Assembly (NCBI GenBank): GCA_963730285.1
Contig: CAVSQY010000007.1
Location: forward strand, 186,001 to 250,000
Source of the DNA: JARDZU01 sp963730285
GTDB taxonomy: Bacteria; Actinomycetota; Acidimicrobiia; Spongiisociales; ZC4RG35
Direction: 5' to 3'
Length of the DNA: 64,000 nt
Under the pieces are notes generated by a model. It worked only from the letters and a program-made list of their open reading frames with translations. It did not search any database and was not told where the DNA came from. The translations under genes were made by a program, and so were the position numbers. Positions 8,756 to 17,298 of the stretch are shown here, piece after piece. The stretch's first letter is position 1, and every line of letters starts with the position of its first letter.

Positions 8756-9618
8756 TTAGTCGGTTATGACCGAGACGATTTCCGAGACGGGATATGTCAG
8801 AGTTGTCTGCGTGTTGGGCACGTCCAGAGCGGTCCACGCACCGCCATCGGCTCGCCAGCGCGCCGTCCAGTCGTATGACACCGTCAGCGAATACCCGGCC
8901 TCGTCCTTGATCTCGTAGACGTGTTGCGCCGCTCCGTCGGGATATCCGGCCAGGGCGGCCTGGTCGGCCGGGAAGCTGTCGACCCATTGATCCCCCCAAT
9001 CGACCACCACGCCGTCTACCTCGATGTGAATGTCGAGGGTGCTTCCGCTGACGCTCGTCAGTTGGGCATCGTGAGGACCGGGGACCGGTACCCCGACATA
9101 CGTGGGCAAACCGGTGACGCCATCCCCTGTCGTTGGGCTCAATTCCGGTCTGGGCGGGGGATGGATGTACGACGTTACGTACTCCCAAACCTCGGCGAAG
9201 GGATCGGTCACCGGGTTTGGCTCCGTTGTACATCGTCGGATTCGACCAGTGGCCAGTGCAATGCCTCCCGGTGTGGCCGGGTCCGGGTCATACCCGAGCA
9301 CAGCGTCGCCATTGACGAAGAGGGACAGGTACACCCAATTGGTCACGGCCGAAGTGAGGTACCAGCAATCACCGTTGAGGTCGGTCCCAGCATTCGGGTA
9401 GAGCCGCGAGGGCACCGAATTGTCAGACGCGTAGTCGACGACATCCCCACCAGCAATGCGGCAGCGGGTGACGGTGCGCTCGACGCCGGCTGATCGGGCT
9501 TACGAGTCAGTGGCGACCCAACAAGAGGCAAAGGACTCGGCCGATGCCGGGGCGGCAGACAGCAGACGACCAAAACTAGTGCAACGATTCCAATTGCGCT
9601 TCGCAGTCCGCTTCCCAC
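8756..9618 (-). pseudogene. Secreted protein gene, probably broken at its 5' end
   Basis: The frame from 9499 down to 8756 has good coding character (RCRIAGGDVVDYAS, then about 215 residues) but begins right after an in-frame TAA at 9500-9502. Its only obvious start is a GTG at 9415. A signal-peptide-like start lies upstream in another frame (GTG at 9618: SAIGIVALVLVV), and the first frame carries a plausible cleavage segment SAAPASAES just before the TAA. I read this as one exported protein gene damaged by a frameshift plus a nonsense codon, although a short form from 9415 could still be made. Function unknown. Confidence 0.45.
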
Positions 9619-9708
9619 AAGTCGTTTCGCTCAGTGCCCAGAGCTGAACAAAAGCCAGCGCATCCATTGATCCGCATGCGGAACAACGCTCAACGCCGCC
9701 GAGGTCCG

Positions 9709-10206
9709 TCAAAGGCACTGAAAGCCGAGATTCGATTCGCAAAGCACCAGGCATTCGTCGTCCGTTCGCAGAATCTCGGATTCTTCGATCGATATCGTCC
9801 GAACGCTCGGGTGGGTTGGTCGAACGCCATCACACCGAATTGCATCCCGTGCCGCATCGAGCAAAGCCTGCGTCCCCACCACCTCTTTGATTCGGTCCTC
9901 GTCCTGGTTGTAGATCCCCTCGAACCAGCCGAACCAGAGGTCACGGAGGATCGCCTCCGCCTCGTCGACCGTCTCGACGACATGCGACTCGGGCAAGGTT
10001 GTGGACGTTGTCGTGGGCGCTTCTGCGGTTGTGGCGGTCGAGCTCGTCGACGTCGTCGAGGTCACGGCAGCCTGAGGAAGGGTGGTAGGCAGCGGGTCTG
10101 AGTCGTGGCGTGGCCAGAGGACCCAGATGCCGAATGCCAGACCCACCACGATCAGACCGGCGATCAGCCGTCGAATCACTGTGTTGGCCAACCTACGCCA
10201 TATCAC
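9709..10206 (-). CDS. Single-pass membrane protein with Thr-rich stalk, C terminus possibly frameshifted
   Basis: 165 residues: Arg-rich N terminus, membrane helix (LIAGLIVVGLAFGIWVLWP), Thr/Ser/Ala stalk, then a globular part (ETVDEAEAILRDLWFGWFEGIY onward). The frame ends soon after DDECLVL. The next frame continues with residues of protein-like composition for another ~85 codons (9754 to 9500), so a C-terminal frameshift is possible. It sits next to the damaged gene at 8.8-9.6 kb, which supports local decay or local sequence error. No known function. Confidence 0.55.
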   Translation of the reverse strand: MIWRRLANTVIRRLIAGLIVVGLAFGIWVLWPRHDSDPLPTTLPQAAVTSTTSTSSTATTAEAPTTTSTTLPESHVVETVDEAEAILRDLWFGWFEGIYNQDEDRIKEVVGTQALLDAARDAIRCDGVRPTHPSVRTISIEESEILRTDDECLVLCESNLGFQCL

Positions 10207-10285
10207 CCCACCGGTGAAGGGTGGTGACCGACACCGCGAAAACTGATCTCTGGCCGATCGGTATCCTCAGACCCTGGAGGTATAG

Positions 10286-10687
10286 ATGACCGAGAAATCA
10301 GAGCGACACTTCTTTCGTGGCCTCTTCAAGTTTCTCTTGCTCGCGGGCTTGGTGGCCGCGGTCGGAGCGACAGTTCGGGCGAAGAAGAAGGCATACATGG
10401 GATTGACCGAGTCGGAGGCCCGCGCCAAGTTCGAGCCCAAGTTGGCATCGCGCCTTGGCCCTGACCGGGCGTCCGAGATCGCCGATCAGGTGATCCCGAA
10501 ACTGAAGGAGCGGGGCCTGATCAAGGCCGACAACCCTGTGGAGCAGGCGATGTATGAGGCCAAGCACGCCGCCACCGATGCCGCCGACCGTGTCGAAAGC
10601 GCTGCATCGGACGCTGCCGACAAGATTGAGCATGCGGCCAAAGGTGCTGCCAAGAAGATCGAGAAAGCATCAGAAGAATCTGACTGA
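10286..10687 (+). CDS. Small membrane-anchored helical protein
   Basis: 133 residues with an N-terminal hydrophobic helix (FLLLAGLVAAVGATV), a central block, and a C-terminal run of Ala/Lys/Glu/Asp heptad-like repeats (AADRVESAASDAADKIEHAAKG). It resembles YtxH or apolipoprotein-like stress proteins in composition, but I cannot place it in a family firmly. The ATG start has GGAGG 8 bases upstream. Confidence 0.75.
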   Translation: MTEKSERHFFRGLFKFLLLAGLVAAVGATVRAKKKAYMGLTESEARAKFEPKLASRLGPDRASEIADQVIPKLKERGLIKADNPVEQAMYEAKHAATDAADRVESAASDAADKIEHAAKGAAKKIEKASEESD

Positions 10688-10739
10688 AGTGGTGTGAATC
10701 CGGGCTTTCTTGTCACACCCCGCCCGTACATTTTGGGGT

Positions 10740-11780
10740 ATGAGGGGATTCACACCTGATCAGATCGAGCAGGCACTTCTCGAGGAGGAGAAGATCATCG
10801 CCCGGACTCGAGCTCGTCAGTTGGCACTACTCGTGCTTGCCGATCGGGCTCAGATGCACACGGCAGACGGCTGTCGGAGTCTTCGTGAGTGGGTTGCCGG
10901 TCGATTGGATGTCTCGACCGAGACCGCAAGCCTTCTCGCCTCCACGGCCAAGCGTTTGGTGGAGGCGCCGGAGTTGGCTCGGCTGCTCACCGATGGTGAG
11001 ATCACCTTTGATCGAGCAGTGGCCACTGCACGCATACCGGTTGAGGCCCAGGACGAGTATCTCCGACATCATGACATAGCGGGTCTTCGCCGAATCGCGG
11101 CAAGTCACAGACGTTTGAGCAGGTCCTCCGATCATGAAGCCCATCAGAGCCAGCACCTCGCCCTCCAGCCAGCTCTCGACGAGTCGAGTTGGTCGATCTG
11201 GGGTCGGCTCGATGGCTATTCCGGCTCGGTCGTGGACAAGGTCCTCAGCGAGGCTGCAGATCAGCTTCCCGTCCTACCCGACGGGACGAGGACCGGGATC
11301 GGGTACCGGCGCGCAGTTGCACTCACAGAAATGTGCGAAAGCTCCCGACCGGCCACCGACTCCACCCCAATCGTGACCGTCTTCGTCGATGGCCACGGTG
11401 TCGAGGTGGCCGGAGGGCCCAGAGTCGGCCCTGAGATCCTGGACAAGGTCGCTTGTGCCGGAAGTCTCGAGGTCATCGAGACCAGGGACGGTCGGCCCCT
11501 GGGAGTGGGCCGTCGGAGCCGTGTCATACCCAACAAGCTTCGGAGGTTTGTGCTTCATCGTGACGGTGGATGCACTGCAGACGGCTGCAACAGTCGCTAC
11601 CGCTTGCAGGTCCATCACAAGGTCCCATGGTCGGAGGGTGGTCGCACCGATGCCGACAATCTGGTCACCCTTTGTTGGTTTCATCATCACGTGGTGATCC
11701 ACGGATGGGGGTTCCGGATCGATTCGAGACTCGGGCCTGGTCGGCTTCGCTTCATTCGACCGGGCACCGACCCACCCTGA
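10740..11780 (+). CDS. DUF222 / 13E12-family HNH endonuclease-like protein
   Basis: 346 residues. The N-terminal two thirds match the actinobacterial DUF222 (13E12 repeat) layout (helical, with SLREWVAGRLDVS and ARLLTDGEITFDRA). The C terminus is an HNH nuclease motif: HRDGGCTADGC, then YRLQVHHKVPWSEGGRTDADNL and CWFHHHVVIHGWGF. Such proteins are multi-copy in actinobacteria and linked to mobile or repetitive elements, but no element ends were seen here. ATG at 10740 is preferred over an upstream in-frame codon. Confidence 0.85.
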   Translation: MRGFTPDQIEQALLEEEKIIARTRARQLALLVLADRAQMHTADGCRSLREWVAGRLDVSTETASLLASTAKRLVEAPELARLLTDGEITFDRAVATARIPVEAQDEYLRHHDIAGLRRIAASHRRLSRSSDHEAHQSQHLALQPALDESSWSIWGRLDGYSGSVVDKVLSEAADQLPVLPDGTRTGIGYRRAVALTEMCESSRPATDSTPIVTVFVDGHGVEVAGGPRVGPEILDKVACAGSLEVIETRDGRPLGVGRRSRVIPNKLRRFVLHRDGGCTADGCNSRYRLQVHHKVPWSEGGRTDADNLVTLCWFHHHVVIHGWGFRIDSRLGPGRLRFIRPGTDPP

Positions 11781-12188
11781 CCCGATTCCTCCCTGCCCCG
11801 GTCACACACTCTGACCACACGGCATTCAGCCCGACGATGGAAACCGAACGTCACATTCTGAGACGATCGTGAAAAGAAGATCTGGAGCCCTTTTGCCGCG
11901 CTCAATTCCGATCTCGAGATGATGAGCACTCTCTCGGTGTTCACACTCGCTCGGTGTTCCCACTCGGGAGAGACCCGACCTTCTCGCTGCCCGGATCGAG
12001 GACCAATTCGAGAAGCAGGGTTACGGCCTATAGGTGGTGGAAGAATTGCACCATTCCGTCGGCTTCTGTGGGCTAGCCATTTGCGACGGCGCCGGGTTTG
12101 GTCCGTGACCCGAAAGCAGGAGGCGACGGAAAACCACGGTTGATCGAATCACCCTGCTTAGCCTTTTGCCACGACCAAGGAGGGCCCC
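11781..12188. other. 408-bp stretch without a convincing gene
   Basis: No frame shows good codon usage on either strand. The only structure seen is a 17-bp tandem direct repeat with one mismatch (11933-11949 and 11950-11966, unit CTCGGTGTTCACACTCG). An AAGGAGG site near the right end (12177-12183) belongs to the small downstream reading frame. Confidence 0.5.
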
Positions 12189-12311
12189 CTGAACTCGGAG
12201 TTCAATTCAGAGCGCGAGCCGCGCCCCGTCATGCGCGGGCTCGTAATAGTCTTCATCGTCCTCGTGGCCTTTTGGGGGTCCACCGGTGGGATGGCGGGGC
12301 TCTTCGGTTGA
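12189..12311 (+). CDS. Candidate 40-residue single-pass membrane peptide
   Basis: A short frame starting at CTG 12189, five bases after AAGGAGG. It encodes a polar N terminus (NSEFNSEREPRPV), one strong membrane helix (GLVIVFIVLVAFWG) and a Gly-rich end. An in-frame ATG at 12231 would give only 26 residues and has no comparable ribosome site. The match of ribosome site, helix and codon usage supports a real micro-protein, but a CTG start is unusual. Function unknown. Confidence 0.45.
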   Translation: MNSEFNSEREPRPVMRGLVIVFIVLVAFWGSTGGMAGLFG

Positions 12312-12345
12312 GCGTCGAGGCGTCGCTAGGTCACTGATTTCAGAT

Positions 12346-12777
12346 TCAAATGGCGGGTTCGACTTGTCGAGCGTTCGGGGAAGCCGCCGCTATGGCATCC
12401 CGTGTCATTTCCAGACGGGTGCGCACCTCTTCGGCCACGTTGTGGACGCCCTCTTCGCCGACCAGCTCGAGCATGACCGACGGATCCATGAAGTCGATGA
12501 CGATGCGACCGGGCGCCGGCTGGCGAACGACCACATTGCAGGGGAGCAGGACACCGATCGACGGCTCGTGGGTCAAGGCTTGGTGGGCGAATCCGGGGTT
12601 GCATGCCCCGAGGATCAGATAGGGGGCTTGGTCGATGCCTAGCTTCTCATGGAGGGTGGCGGCCAGGTCGATCTCGCTGACGATCCCGAATCCGTGTTCG
12701 GCGAGAGCCTCTCGGGTTCTCGAAACCGCCGCCTCGAAGGTGTCATTGATCGTGAGGCTGAAGTGATAAGGCGTCAT
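12346..12777 (-). CDS. DUF302 family protein
   Basis: 143 residues matching DUF302: starts with a beta strand then AVSRTREALAEHGFGIVSEID, LGIDQAPYLILGACNPGFAHQAL and LLPCNVVVRQ. The CNP motif and LPCN motif are typical of the family. Members are small cytoplasmic proteins of unknown role, often near thiol or metal stress genes. ATG at 12777 has AAGGAG upstream; the longer open frame upstream is not supported. Confidence 0.88.
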   Translation of the reverse strand: MTPYHFSLTINDTFEAAVSRTREALAEHGFGIVSEIDLAATLHEKLGIDQAPYLILGACNPGFAHQALTHEPSIGVLLPCNVVVRQPAPGRIVIDFMDPSVMLELVGEEGVHNVAEEVRTRLEMTRDAIAAASPNARQVEPAI

Positions 12778-13043
12778 TGGGCTCCTTGGTTGGGATGACT
12801 CGCCAAAGACGCTACGGCAGTTCCCCTGGTAGGAATAGAGACCAAAGTCCTCACAACGGGCAGATAGTGCCGGGAGATCACGCGGCTCAACCTGCCGAGA
12901 AGCCCGACAGCAGGTCTTTCCAGGCCCTTGACGCAAACGTCCTCAATTTCCGTTTCGAGCAAGAGACACCGGTTCCTCGATCCGATGGGTGTCTCCTAAT
13001 TCGCTGACATCCCCCGTGTGCCGGGTTCTACGGTCGTTCCGTC

Positions 13044-14069
13044 ATGACTCCACGCATCGAGCAGATCGACACCCGACACGCTCCGGAGAGCACACTTCGG
13101 GCGCTTCATCAGCTCTACCTGGTGAGAGATCGCGAAGACCTTCCCGGTGATCCTCCGATGCCCGAAGAGCAGCGACTGGCGAACTGGCGGCACATCATGG
13201 AGACCGATGCCATTCCGCGTTGGGTGATGTGGGAAGGGGACTCCATCGTCGCCACCTCGGGCGCCCACATGGACGTGGAGCAGAATCTCGACAACGGCTT
13301 TGGCTGGGTCTATGTGGCTCCCGATCGTCGAGGCAGAGGTCTTTCTCGTCAGATCGCTCACCCGATGTTCGACACCGTTGACGCCGACAACAGGGCTCGG
13401 TTTGCTTGCGACATCACCGAGGGTCGGGCGGAAGAAGCCATTGCCCGACGCGGCGGGCTCAAGCCGGCGCTTCGGGAGAAGAGAAGTCGTTTGGCATTCC
13501 ATGAGCTCGACTGGGATCTCATGGAATCATGGGTTGCCCGTTCCCGCGAGCGAGCTTCAGATTACGAGTTGATCTTCCTCCCCAGCCCGGTTCCCGAGGA
13601 GCATCTGCAAGCTGTCTGCGATGTCATGGCAGTGATGAACACCGCACCCAGAGAGAAGTTCGAGGAGGACGACGAGATCTGGACACCCGACGTGATCCGT
13701 GATTACGAGGCCAAGGAAAAGGCGCGGGGTCAAGAGTCCCTCAGCTATTTCGCCATTCACAGGCCCACCGGCGTGTTCGCCGGGGTCACCATCGTCACCT
13801 ATCAGACGCTTCAGCCCGATCAGGCCTGGCAGGGCGACACGGGTGTCGACCCCGCCCATCGCAACCGCGGGATTGGCCGTTGGCTCAAGGCGGCGATGGC
13901 GTTGCACCTCCGCTCCCAGTACGCCGATATCCAACGCATTGACACCCACAACGCGGGGTCCAACGAGCCCATGTTGAACATCAACATCGAGATGGGTTTC
14001 CGACCGATCTTGACCACCAGGCTTTGGCAGGGCGACCTGGCAACGCTTCGTGAGCAGCTCTCGGTCTAG
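13044..14069 (+). CDS. GNAT acetyltransferase with tandem domains
   Basis: 341 residues with two GNAT folds: the first has VYVAPDRRGRGLSRQI (acetyl-CoA binding loop, about residues 90-105), the second GVDPAHRNRGIGRWLKAAM (about 270-288) followed by THNAGSNEPMLNINIEMGF. Double-GNAT proteins in actinobacteria include mycothiol synthase-like enzymes and aminoglycoside or small-molecule acetyltransferases. The C-terminal HNxxSNxPMLxINxxMGF pattern is close to those, but the substrate is not assignable. Start ATG 13044. Confidence 0.85.
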   Translation: MTPRIEQIDTRHAPESTLRALHQLYLVRDREDLPGDPPMPEEQRLANWRHIMETDAIPRWVMWEGDSIVATSGAHMDVEQNLDNGFGWVYVAPDRRGRGLSRQIAHPMFDTVDADNRARFACDITEGRAEEAIARRGGLKPALREKRSRLAFHELDWDLMESWVARSRERASDYELIFLPSPVPEEHLQAVCDVMAVMNTAPREKFEEDDEIWTPDVIRDYEAKEKARGQESLSYFAIHRPTGVFAGVTIVTYQTLQPDQAWQGDTGVDPAHRNRGIGRWLKAAMALHLRSQYADIQRIDTHNAGSNEPMLNINIEMGFRPILTTRLWQGDLATLREQLSV

Positions 14070-14072
14070 CGG

Positions 14073-14750
14073 CTAGTCCTCGCCCCACCCCTGGGGGGCG
14101 TCGGCGCTCTCGTGCTCCGCCTCGAGTCGGGCCACATAGGCGGCGGCCTCGCTGCGTCTACTCATCCCCATCTTGGTGAGCAGGTTTGAGACGTAGTTCT
14201 TCACGGTCTTCTCGGCCAGGAACATCTCTTCGGCGATCTGCTTGTTGGTCAGGCCATTGGCGATGTGACCGACGATGGTGCGCTCCTGCTTGCTCAGACG
14301 GCCGAGCAGCGGGTCTTCCTTCGATCCTTGACGCAGGCGATCGAAGAGCTTCTCGGTCATATCCGAGTCGAGCAAAGACTCTCCCGAGCCCACCCTGCGA
14401 ATGTCGCCGACCAAATCGGTGCTCTTTACCCTCTTCAGGACGTATCCGGAAGCGCCGGCCAGAATGGCCGACATCAGGGCTTCCTCGTCGGCGAAGGAAG
14501 TGAGCATCAGGACCTTCACGTCGGGGAACCTCTCTCTGATGTCGCGGCAGGCCTCGACACCGCTGCGGTCGGGCAGACGCACGTCGAGGACGACCACGTC
14601 CGGTTCGTCGTATCCGACCCGCCGGATCCCCTCCTCGGCCGTTCCGGCCTCGCCTACGACCACCATGTCGTCCTGGGAGTCGAGGAGGGCTCTGATTCCA
14701 GCGCGTACGACCTCATGGTCGTCGACCAGTAGCACTTTGAGCTCGGGCAT
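14073..14750 (-). CDS. NarL/LuxR-type response regulator (DevR-like)
   Basis: 225 residues: receiver domain with DD pair (LLVDDHEVVR), phospho-acceptor Asp in VVVLDVRLPDRSG, Thr in LMLTSF and Lys in GYVLKRV, then a LuxR helix-turn-helix (LSKQERTIVGHIANGLTNKQIAEEMFLAEKTVKNYVSNLLTK, given here as two motif blocks around residues 150-195). Sequence flavour is that of DevR/DosR. It is divergent from a GAF histidine kinase with only 35 bp between start codons, so they are probably a cognate pair. Start ATG 14750 is set by the receiver domain boundary. Confidence 0.9.
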   Translation of the reverse strand: MPELKVLLVDDHEVVRAGIRALLDSQDDMVVVGEAGTAEEGIRRVGYDEPDVVVLDVRLPDRSGVEACRDIRERFPDVKVLMLTSFADEEALMSAILAGASGYVLKRVKSTDLVGDIRRVGSGESLLDSDMTEKLFDRLRQGSKEDPLLGRLSKQERTIVGHIANGLTNKQIAEEMFLAEKTVKNYVSNLLTKMGMSRRSEAAAYVARLEAEHESADAPQGWGED

Positions 14751-14763
14751 TTCCGGGGACGGT

Positions 14764-14782
14764 AGCCGGTTATCGTCCGGCT
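14764..14782. promoter_or_regulatory. Inverted repeat in the 35-bp divergent start region
   Basis: AGCCGG (14764-14769) - 7 nt - CCGGCT (14777-14782) is a perfect dyad lying between the response regulator and kinase start codons. The whole intergenic space is 35 bp, so promoters must be compact or transcripts leaderless. The dyad is a candidate self-regulatory operator; this is inference from position only. Confidence 0.35.
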
Positions 14783-14785
14783 CCC

Positions 14786-15895
14786 ATGTCCATTGACTAT
14801 CACCTCGACAGGCTGCCGTCGCTGATCGAGGCGGCGGCAGCCGTTGTCGAGGAGGTCGATCTCGAACGGGTGCTGCGCCGTCTGGTCGCCGAGGCGCGGA
14901 GCGCGACCGGTGCCAAGTACGCGGCACTGGGTGTGATCGGCGCCCACGGGGTCCTGTCCGAGTTCCTCCATGAGGGCATGAGTAACGAAGAGGTGAGCCG
15001 GATCGGCCACCTCCCGCTTGGCCGAGGCGTGCTGGGTACCGTGGTGAAGCGCAACGAAACCCTGCGTCTGGACAACATCGCCGATCACCCGGACTCCTAC
15101 GGCTTCCCCGAGCATCACCCTGTGATGACAGCGTTTCTCGGTGTGCCGGTTTCAGTGGGTGGGATGACTTTTGGCAATCTCTATCTCTCCGAGAAGGAAG
15201 GAGGGTTCACCGACAGCGATGTGACTGTGGTCGAAGCTTTGAGCCGAATTGCCGGCGCTGCGGTCAATACCGCTCGGCTGCATGAGCGGCTCCAGTCTGT
15301 GGCGGTCCTCGAAGATCGGGCGAGAATCGCACGCGATCTGCACGACTCGGTGATCCAGGACCTCTTCGCGGTCGGTTTGGGGCTCCAGGGCATCTCCGAG
15401 AGAGTGAGCGACACCGGCGCGGCGGAAACGCTGGAGCAGTCAGTGGACCGTCTTGATCAAGCGGTGGAAGCGCTCCGCAGCTACATATTCCAATTGCGTT
15501 CAGACACCGCCTCCAGACAGTTGGATGATCGTCTCCAGGAGATCGTGTCCCGAATGGGCTCTGCATATCCCACCGCAGTCACCCTCGACATCGGAGTCGA
15601 CACCCTGGGTGACGAGAGACTGGAAGATGAGGTCATCAAGATCGTGAGCGAGGCGCTGAGCAACGCGCTACGTCACTCCGAGGGAAACAGGGCGGAAGTC
15701 TCGGTCGATGTGGCTGACGGTTTCTGTGTTATCACAGTGACGGACGACGGGGTCGGCTTCGTTCGAAACCCGGTCTCCAGGGGCATGGGGCTGGCCAATA
15801 TCGAGCTGCGCTCCCGGTCGCTTCGCGGAACATTCGACATCGACAGCACACCCGAGTCGGGCACGAGGATCGAGGTCAAGCTTCCGCTGAGCTGA
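14786..15895 (+). CDS. GAF-domain sensor histidine kinase (DevS-like, HisKA_3)
   Basis: 369 residues: helical N terminus, one GAF domain (about 30-165, including FLGVPVSVGGMTFGNLYLSEK), a HisKA_3 domain with phospho-acceptor His in RIARDLHDSVIQDL (about residue 188), and an HATPase with EALSNALRHSE, VTDDGVGF and MGLANIELR. The layout matches DevS/DosT redox or gas sensors but with one GAF rather than two. Haem ligation is not evident. Pairs with the adjacent divergent regulator. Confidence 0.9.
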   Translation: MSIDYHLDRLPSLIEAAAAVVEEVDLERVLRRLVAEARSATGAKYAALGVIGAHGVLSEFLHEGMSNEEVSRIGHLPLGRGVLGTVVKRNETLRLDNIADHPDSYGFPEHHPVMTAFLGVPVSVGGMTFGNLYLSEKEGGFTDSDVTVVEALSRIAGAAVNTARLHERLQSVAVLEDRARIARDLHDSVIQDLFAVGLGLQGISERVSDTGAAETLEQSVDRLDQAVEALRSYIFQLRSDTASRQLDDRLQEIVSRMGSAYPTAVTLDIGVDTLGDERLEDEVIKIVSEALSNALRHSEGNRAEVSVDVADGFCVITVTDDGVGFVRNPVSRGMGLANIELRSRSLRGTFDIDSTPESGTRIEVKLPLS

Positions 15896-16346
15896 TCGGC
15901 TTGCCGTCGACCAGCGCGTGAGCCAATGCATCGACCCAGGTCTTCACCGTGGAGTCGGCAACCCGTCGCAACAGGATGCGATCGACCACCTGGCCGACCG
16001 GGCCCCACGGCGGCTCATAGGTCCCCTCGAAGCTGATCTTGGTCTTTTGCGAGCCGGCGTGTGAGAGGATCAGATCGGCGTCCATTTTGGGAAACAAGCC
16101 TTGGGCCCCGGTGGCGGACCACTTCACGGGGTAGATGAGGCCCGATCGATGGATCTCGGCCATTCCCAGATCGAGTCGGACCTCTTTGGCGAACCCATCC
16201 TCACCGGGGCCGACACGGGCTCTCAGCTCTTCACCACTGCGGTAGGCGACATCTGCCCAGGACTCGAGGTCGCCACGAAGGTTGTCGAGCCCACGTTCGA
16301 CCATGGCCATCGGGATCGATACCTCGGTGTGGTAGTGAACAAACAT
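15876..16346 (-). CDS. SRPBCC (START-like) family protein
   Basis: 156 residues with an N-terminal HYHTEVSIPM strand, central WSATGAQGLFPKMDADL and KISFEGTYEPPWGPVG, ending in a long helix. This is the polyketide cyclase/CoxG-like helix-grip fold that binds hydrophobic ligands. It overlaps the last 20 bp of the convergent kinase gene. The ATG abuts the stop of the upstream FMN-binding gene (TGAATG), so it is second or third in a minus-strand operon with the FMN and CBS genes. Confidence 0.7.
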   Translation of the reverse strand: MFVHYHTEVSIPMAMVERGLDNLRGDLESWADVAYRSGEELRARVGPGEDGFAKEVRLDLGMAEIHRSGLIYPVKWSATGAQGLFPKMDADLILSHAGSQKTKISFEGTYEPPWGPVGQVVDRILLRRVADSTVKTWVDALAHALVDGKPISSAEA

Positions 16347-16808
16347 TCAAAGACGACCCGGACGCGTGGGCACGGTGAATCCACGACCGGAGGTCATTCC
16401 ACTGATCTCCTCGATCTCGACCTCGACGACATGGGGAAAGCTCGACATCGGCTGTAGCCCTCCGCCGTGACCCAAAGGCGACCCCAACACCGACTCGTAC
16501 TTCTTCATGAGCATTGCCACCGTCTCCTGGCAGTCGCCTTCGGGGCATTCACGAGCGGTGCCCTCGACGATCACACTTGTCCAATCCCCGCTCTCGTCGT
16601 CAAAGCGAGAGACCTCGATGGAGACCTTCGGGTTGGCGCGCATAGCCTCGTAACGCCGACCCGGCTTGGTGCGGAAGAGAATGCGGTTTCCATTGACCAC
16701 GAAAGACATCGGGGTCACATAAGGCCCGTTGTCGAAAACAACACCGATGTGGGCGACTTTTGCCTCTTCGAGGAACTGACGCGCCTCAGCAGGTGTGATC
16801 GGCTCCAT
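16347..16808 (-). CDS. Pyridoxamine 5'-phosphate oxidase-like FMN-binding protein
   Basis: 153 residues, split-barrel flavin reductase fold: AHIGVVFDNGPYVTPMSFVV, then RILFRTKPGRRYEAMRANPKVSIEV and a DDESGDWTSVIVEGTA strand. Related actinobacterial proteins bind FMN, F420 or haem and reduce small molecules. The stop abuts the SRPBCC gene and the CBS gene lies just upstream, so the three are probably co-transcribed. Exact substrate unknown. Confidence 0.85.
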   Translation of the reverse strand: MEPITPAEARQFLEEAKVAHIGVVFDNGPYVTPMSFVVNGNRILFRTKPGRRYEAMRANPKVSIEVSRFDDESGDWTSVIVEGTARECPEGDCQETVAMLMKKYESVLGSPLGHGGGLQPMSSFPHVVEVEIEEISGMTSGRGFTVPTRPGRL

Positions 16809-16811
16809 GAC

Positions 16812-17192
16812 TCACACCTTGGTCCCTTCGGTGATCCCCCAAAGCACGTCCTTTATGGAGATCACACCCAACACGTCGTCACCGTCGACGACCGGGAGAT
16901 GTCGATATCCCGCCGCCAGCATCCAGTCTGCGGCGTCGACCACATCCATTTCGGGTTGAAAGGCGTCGGGGTACCCGGTCATCCACTTGCTGACCGTGTC
17001 CTGGTCGAAGTCGGCGTCGCCGGCGACGGCCATCAGTATGTCCTTCTCTGTGAGGATCCCTTCGAGCGCGCCGTCGATCTCGACCGCGAGGGAGCCGACG
17101 CCGGTCGCAACCATCAACTCGGCCGCCTCGCGCATCTTGGCTTTCGGCTCGATCCAGATCACCTCTCCGGAGACCAGTTCTCGAACTTCCAT
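16812..17192 (-). CDS. Stand-alone CBS-domain pair protein
   Basis: 126 residues consisting of two CBS motifs (EAAELMVATGVGSLAVEIDGALEG and AADWMLAAGYRHLPVVDGDDVLG). Such Bateman modules bind adenine nucleotides and act as regulatory subunits. It is first in a three-gene minus-strand group with an FMN-binding protein and an SRPBCC protein. ATG start with AGAGGTA upstream. Divergent from the multicopper oxidase gene. Confidence 0.9.
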   Translation of the reverse strand: MEVRELVSGEVIWIEPKAKMREAAELMVATGVGSLAVEIDGALEGILTEKDILMAVAGDADFDQDTVSKWMTGYPDAFQPEMDVVDAADWMLAAGYRHLPVVDGDDVLGVISIKDVLWGITEGTKV

Positions 17193-17298
17193 GACTACCT
17201 CTCTGGTCGGTTGTGTCGATACTTGCGCCCGCTTCGGAAAGCTGATTAGGGGCTTTGGTCCCTATTGAGCGGCCAAAACGGTTCGTAACTTGCCGACC

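Noticed and set aside
10740..11780. HNH protein as part of a mobile element or homing intron
   Set aside because: No flanking inverted repeats, target duplication or interrupted host gene could be seen; DUF222-HNH genes are common stand-alone genes in actinobacteria.
12963..12995. GAGACACC / GGTGTCTC hairpin upstream of the GNAT gene
   Set aside because: Only 8-bp arms with a 17-nt loop and no T run; too weak to call a terminator or riboswitch.
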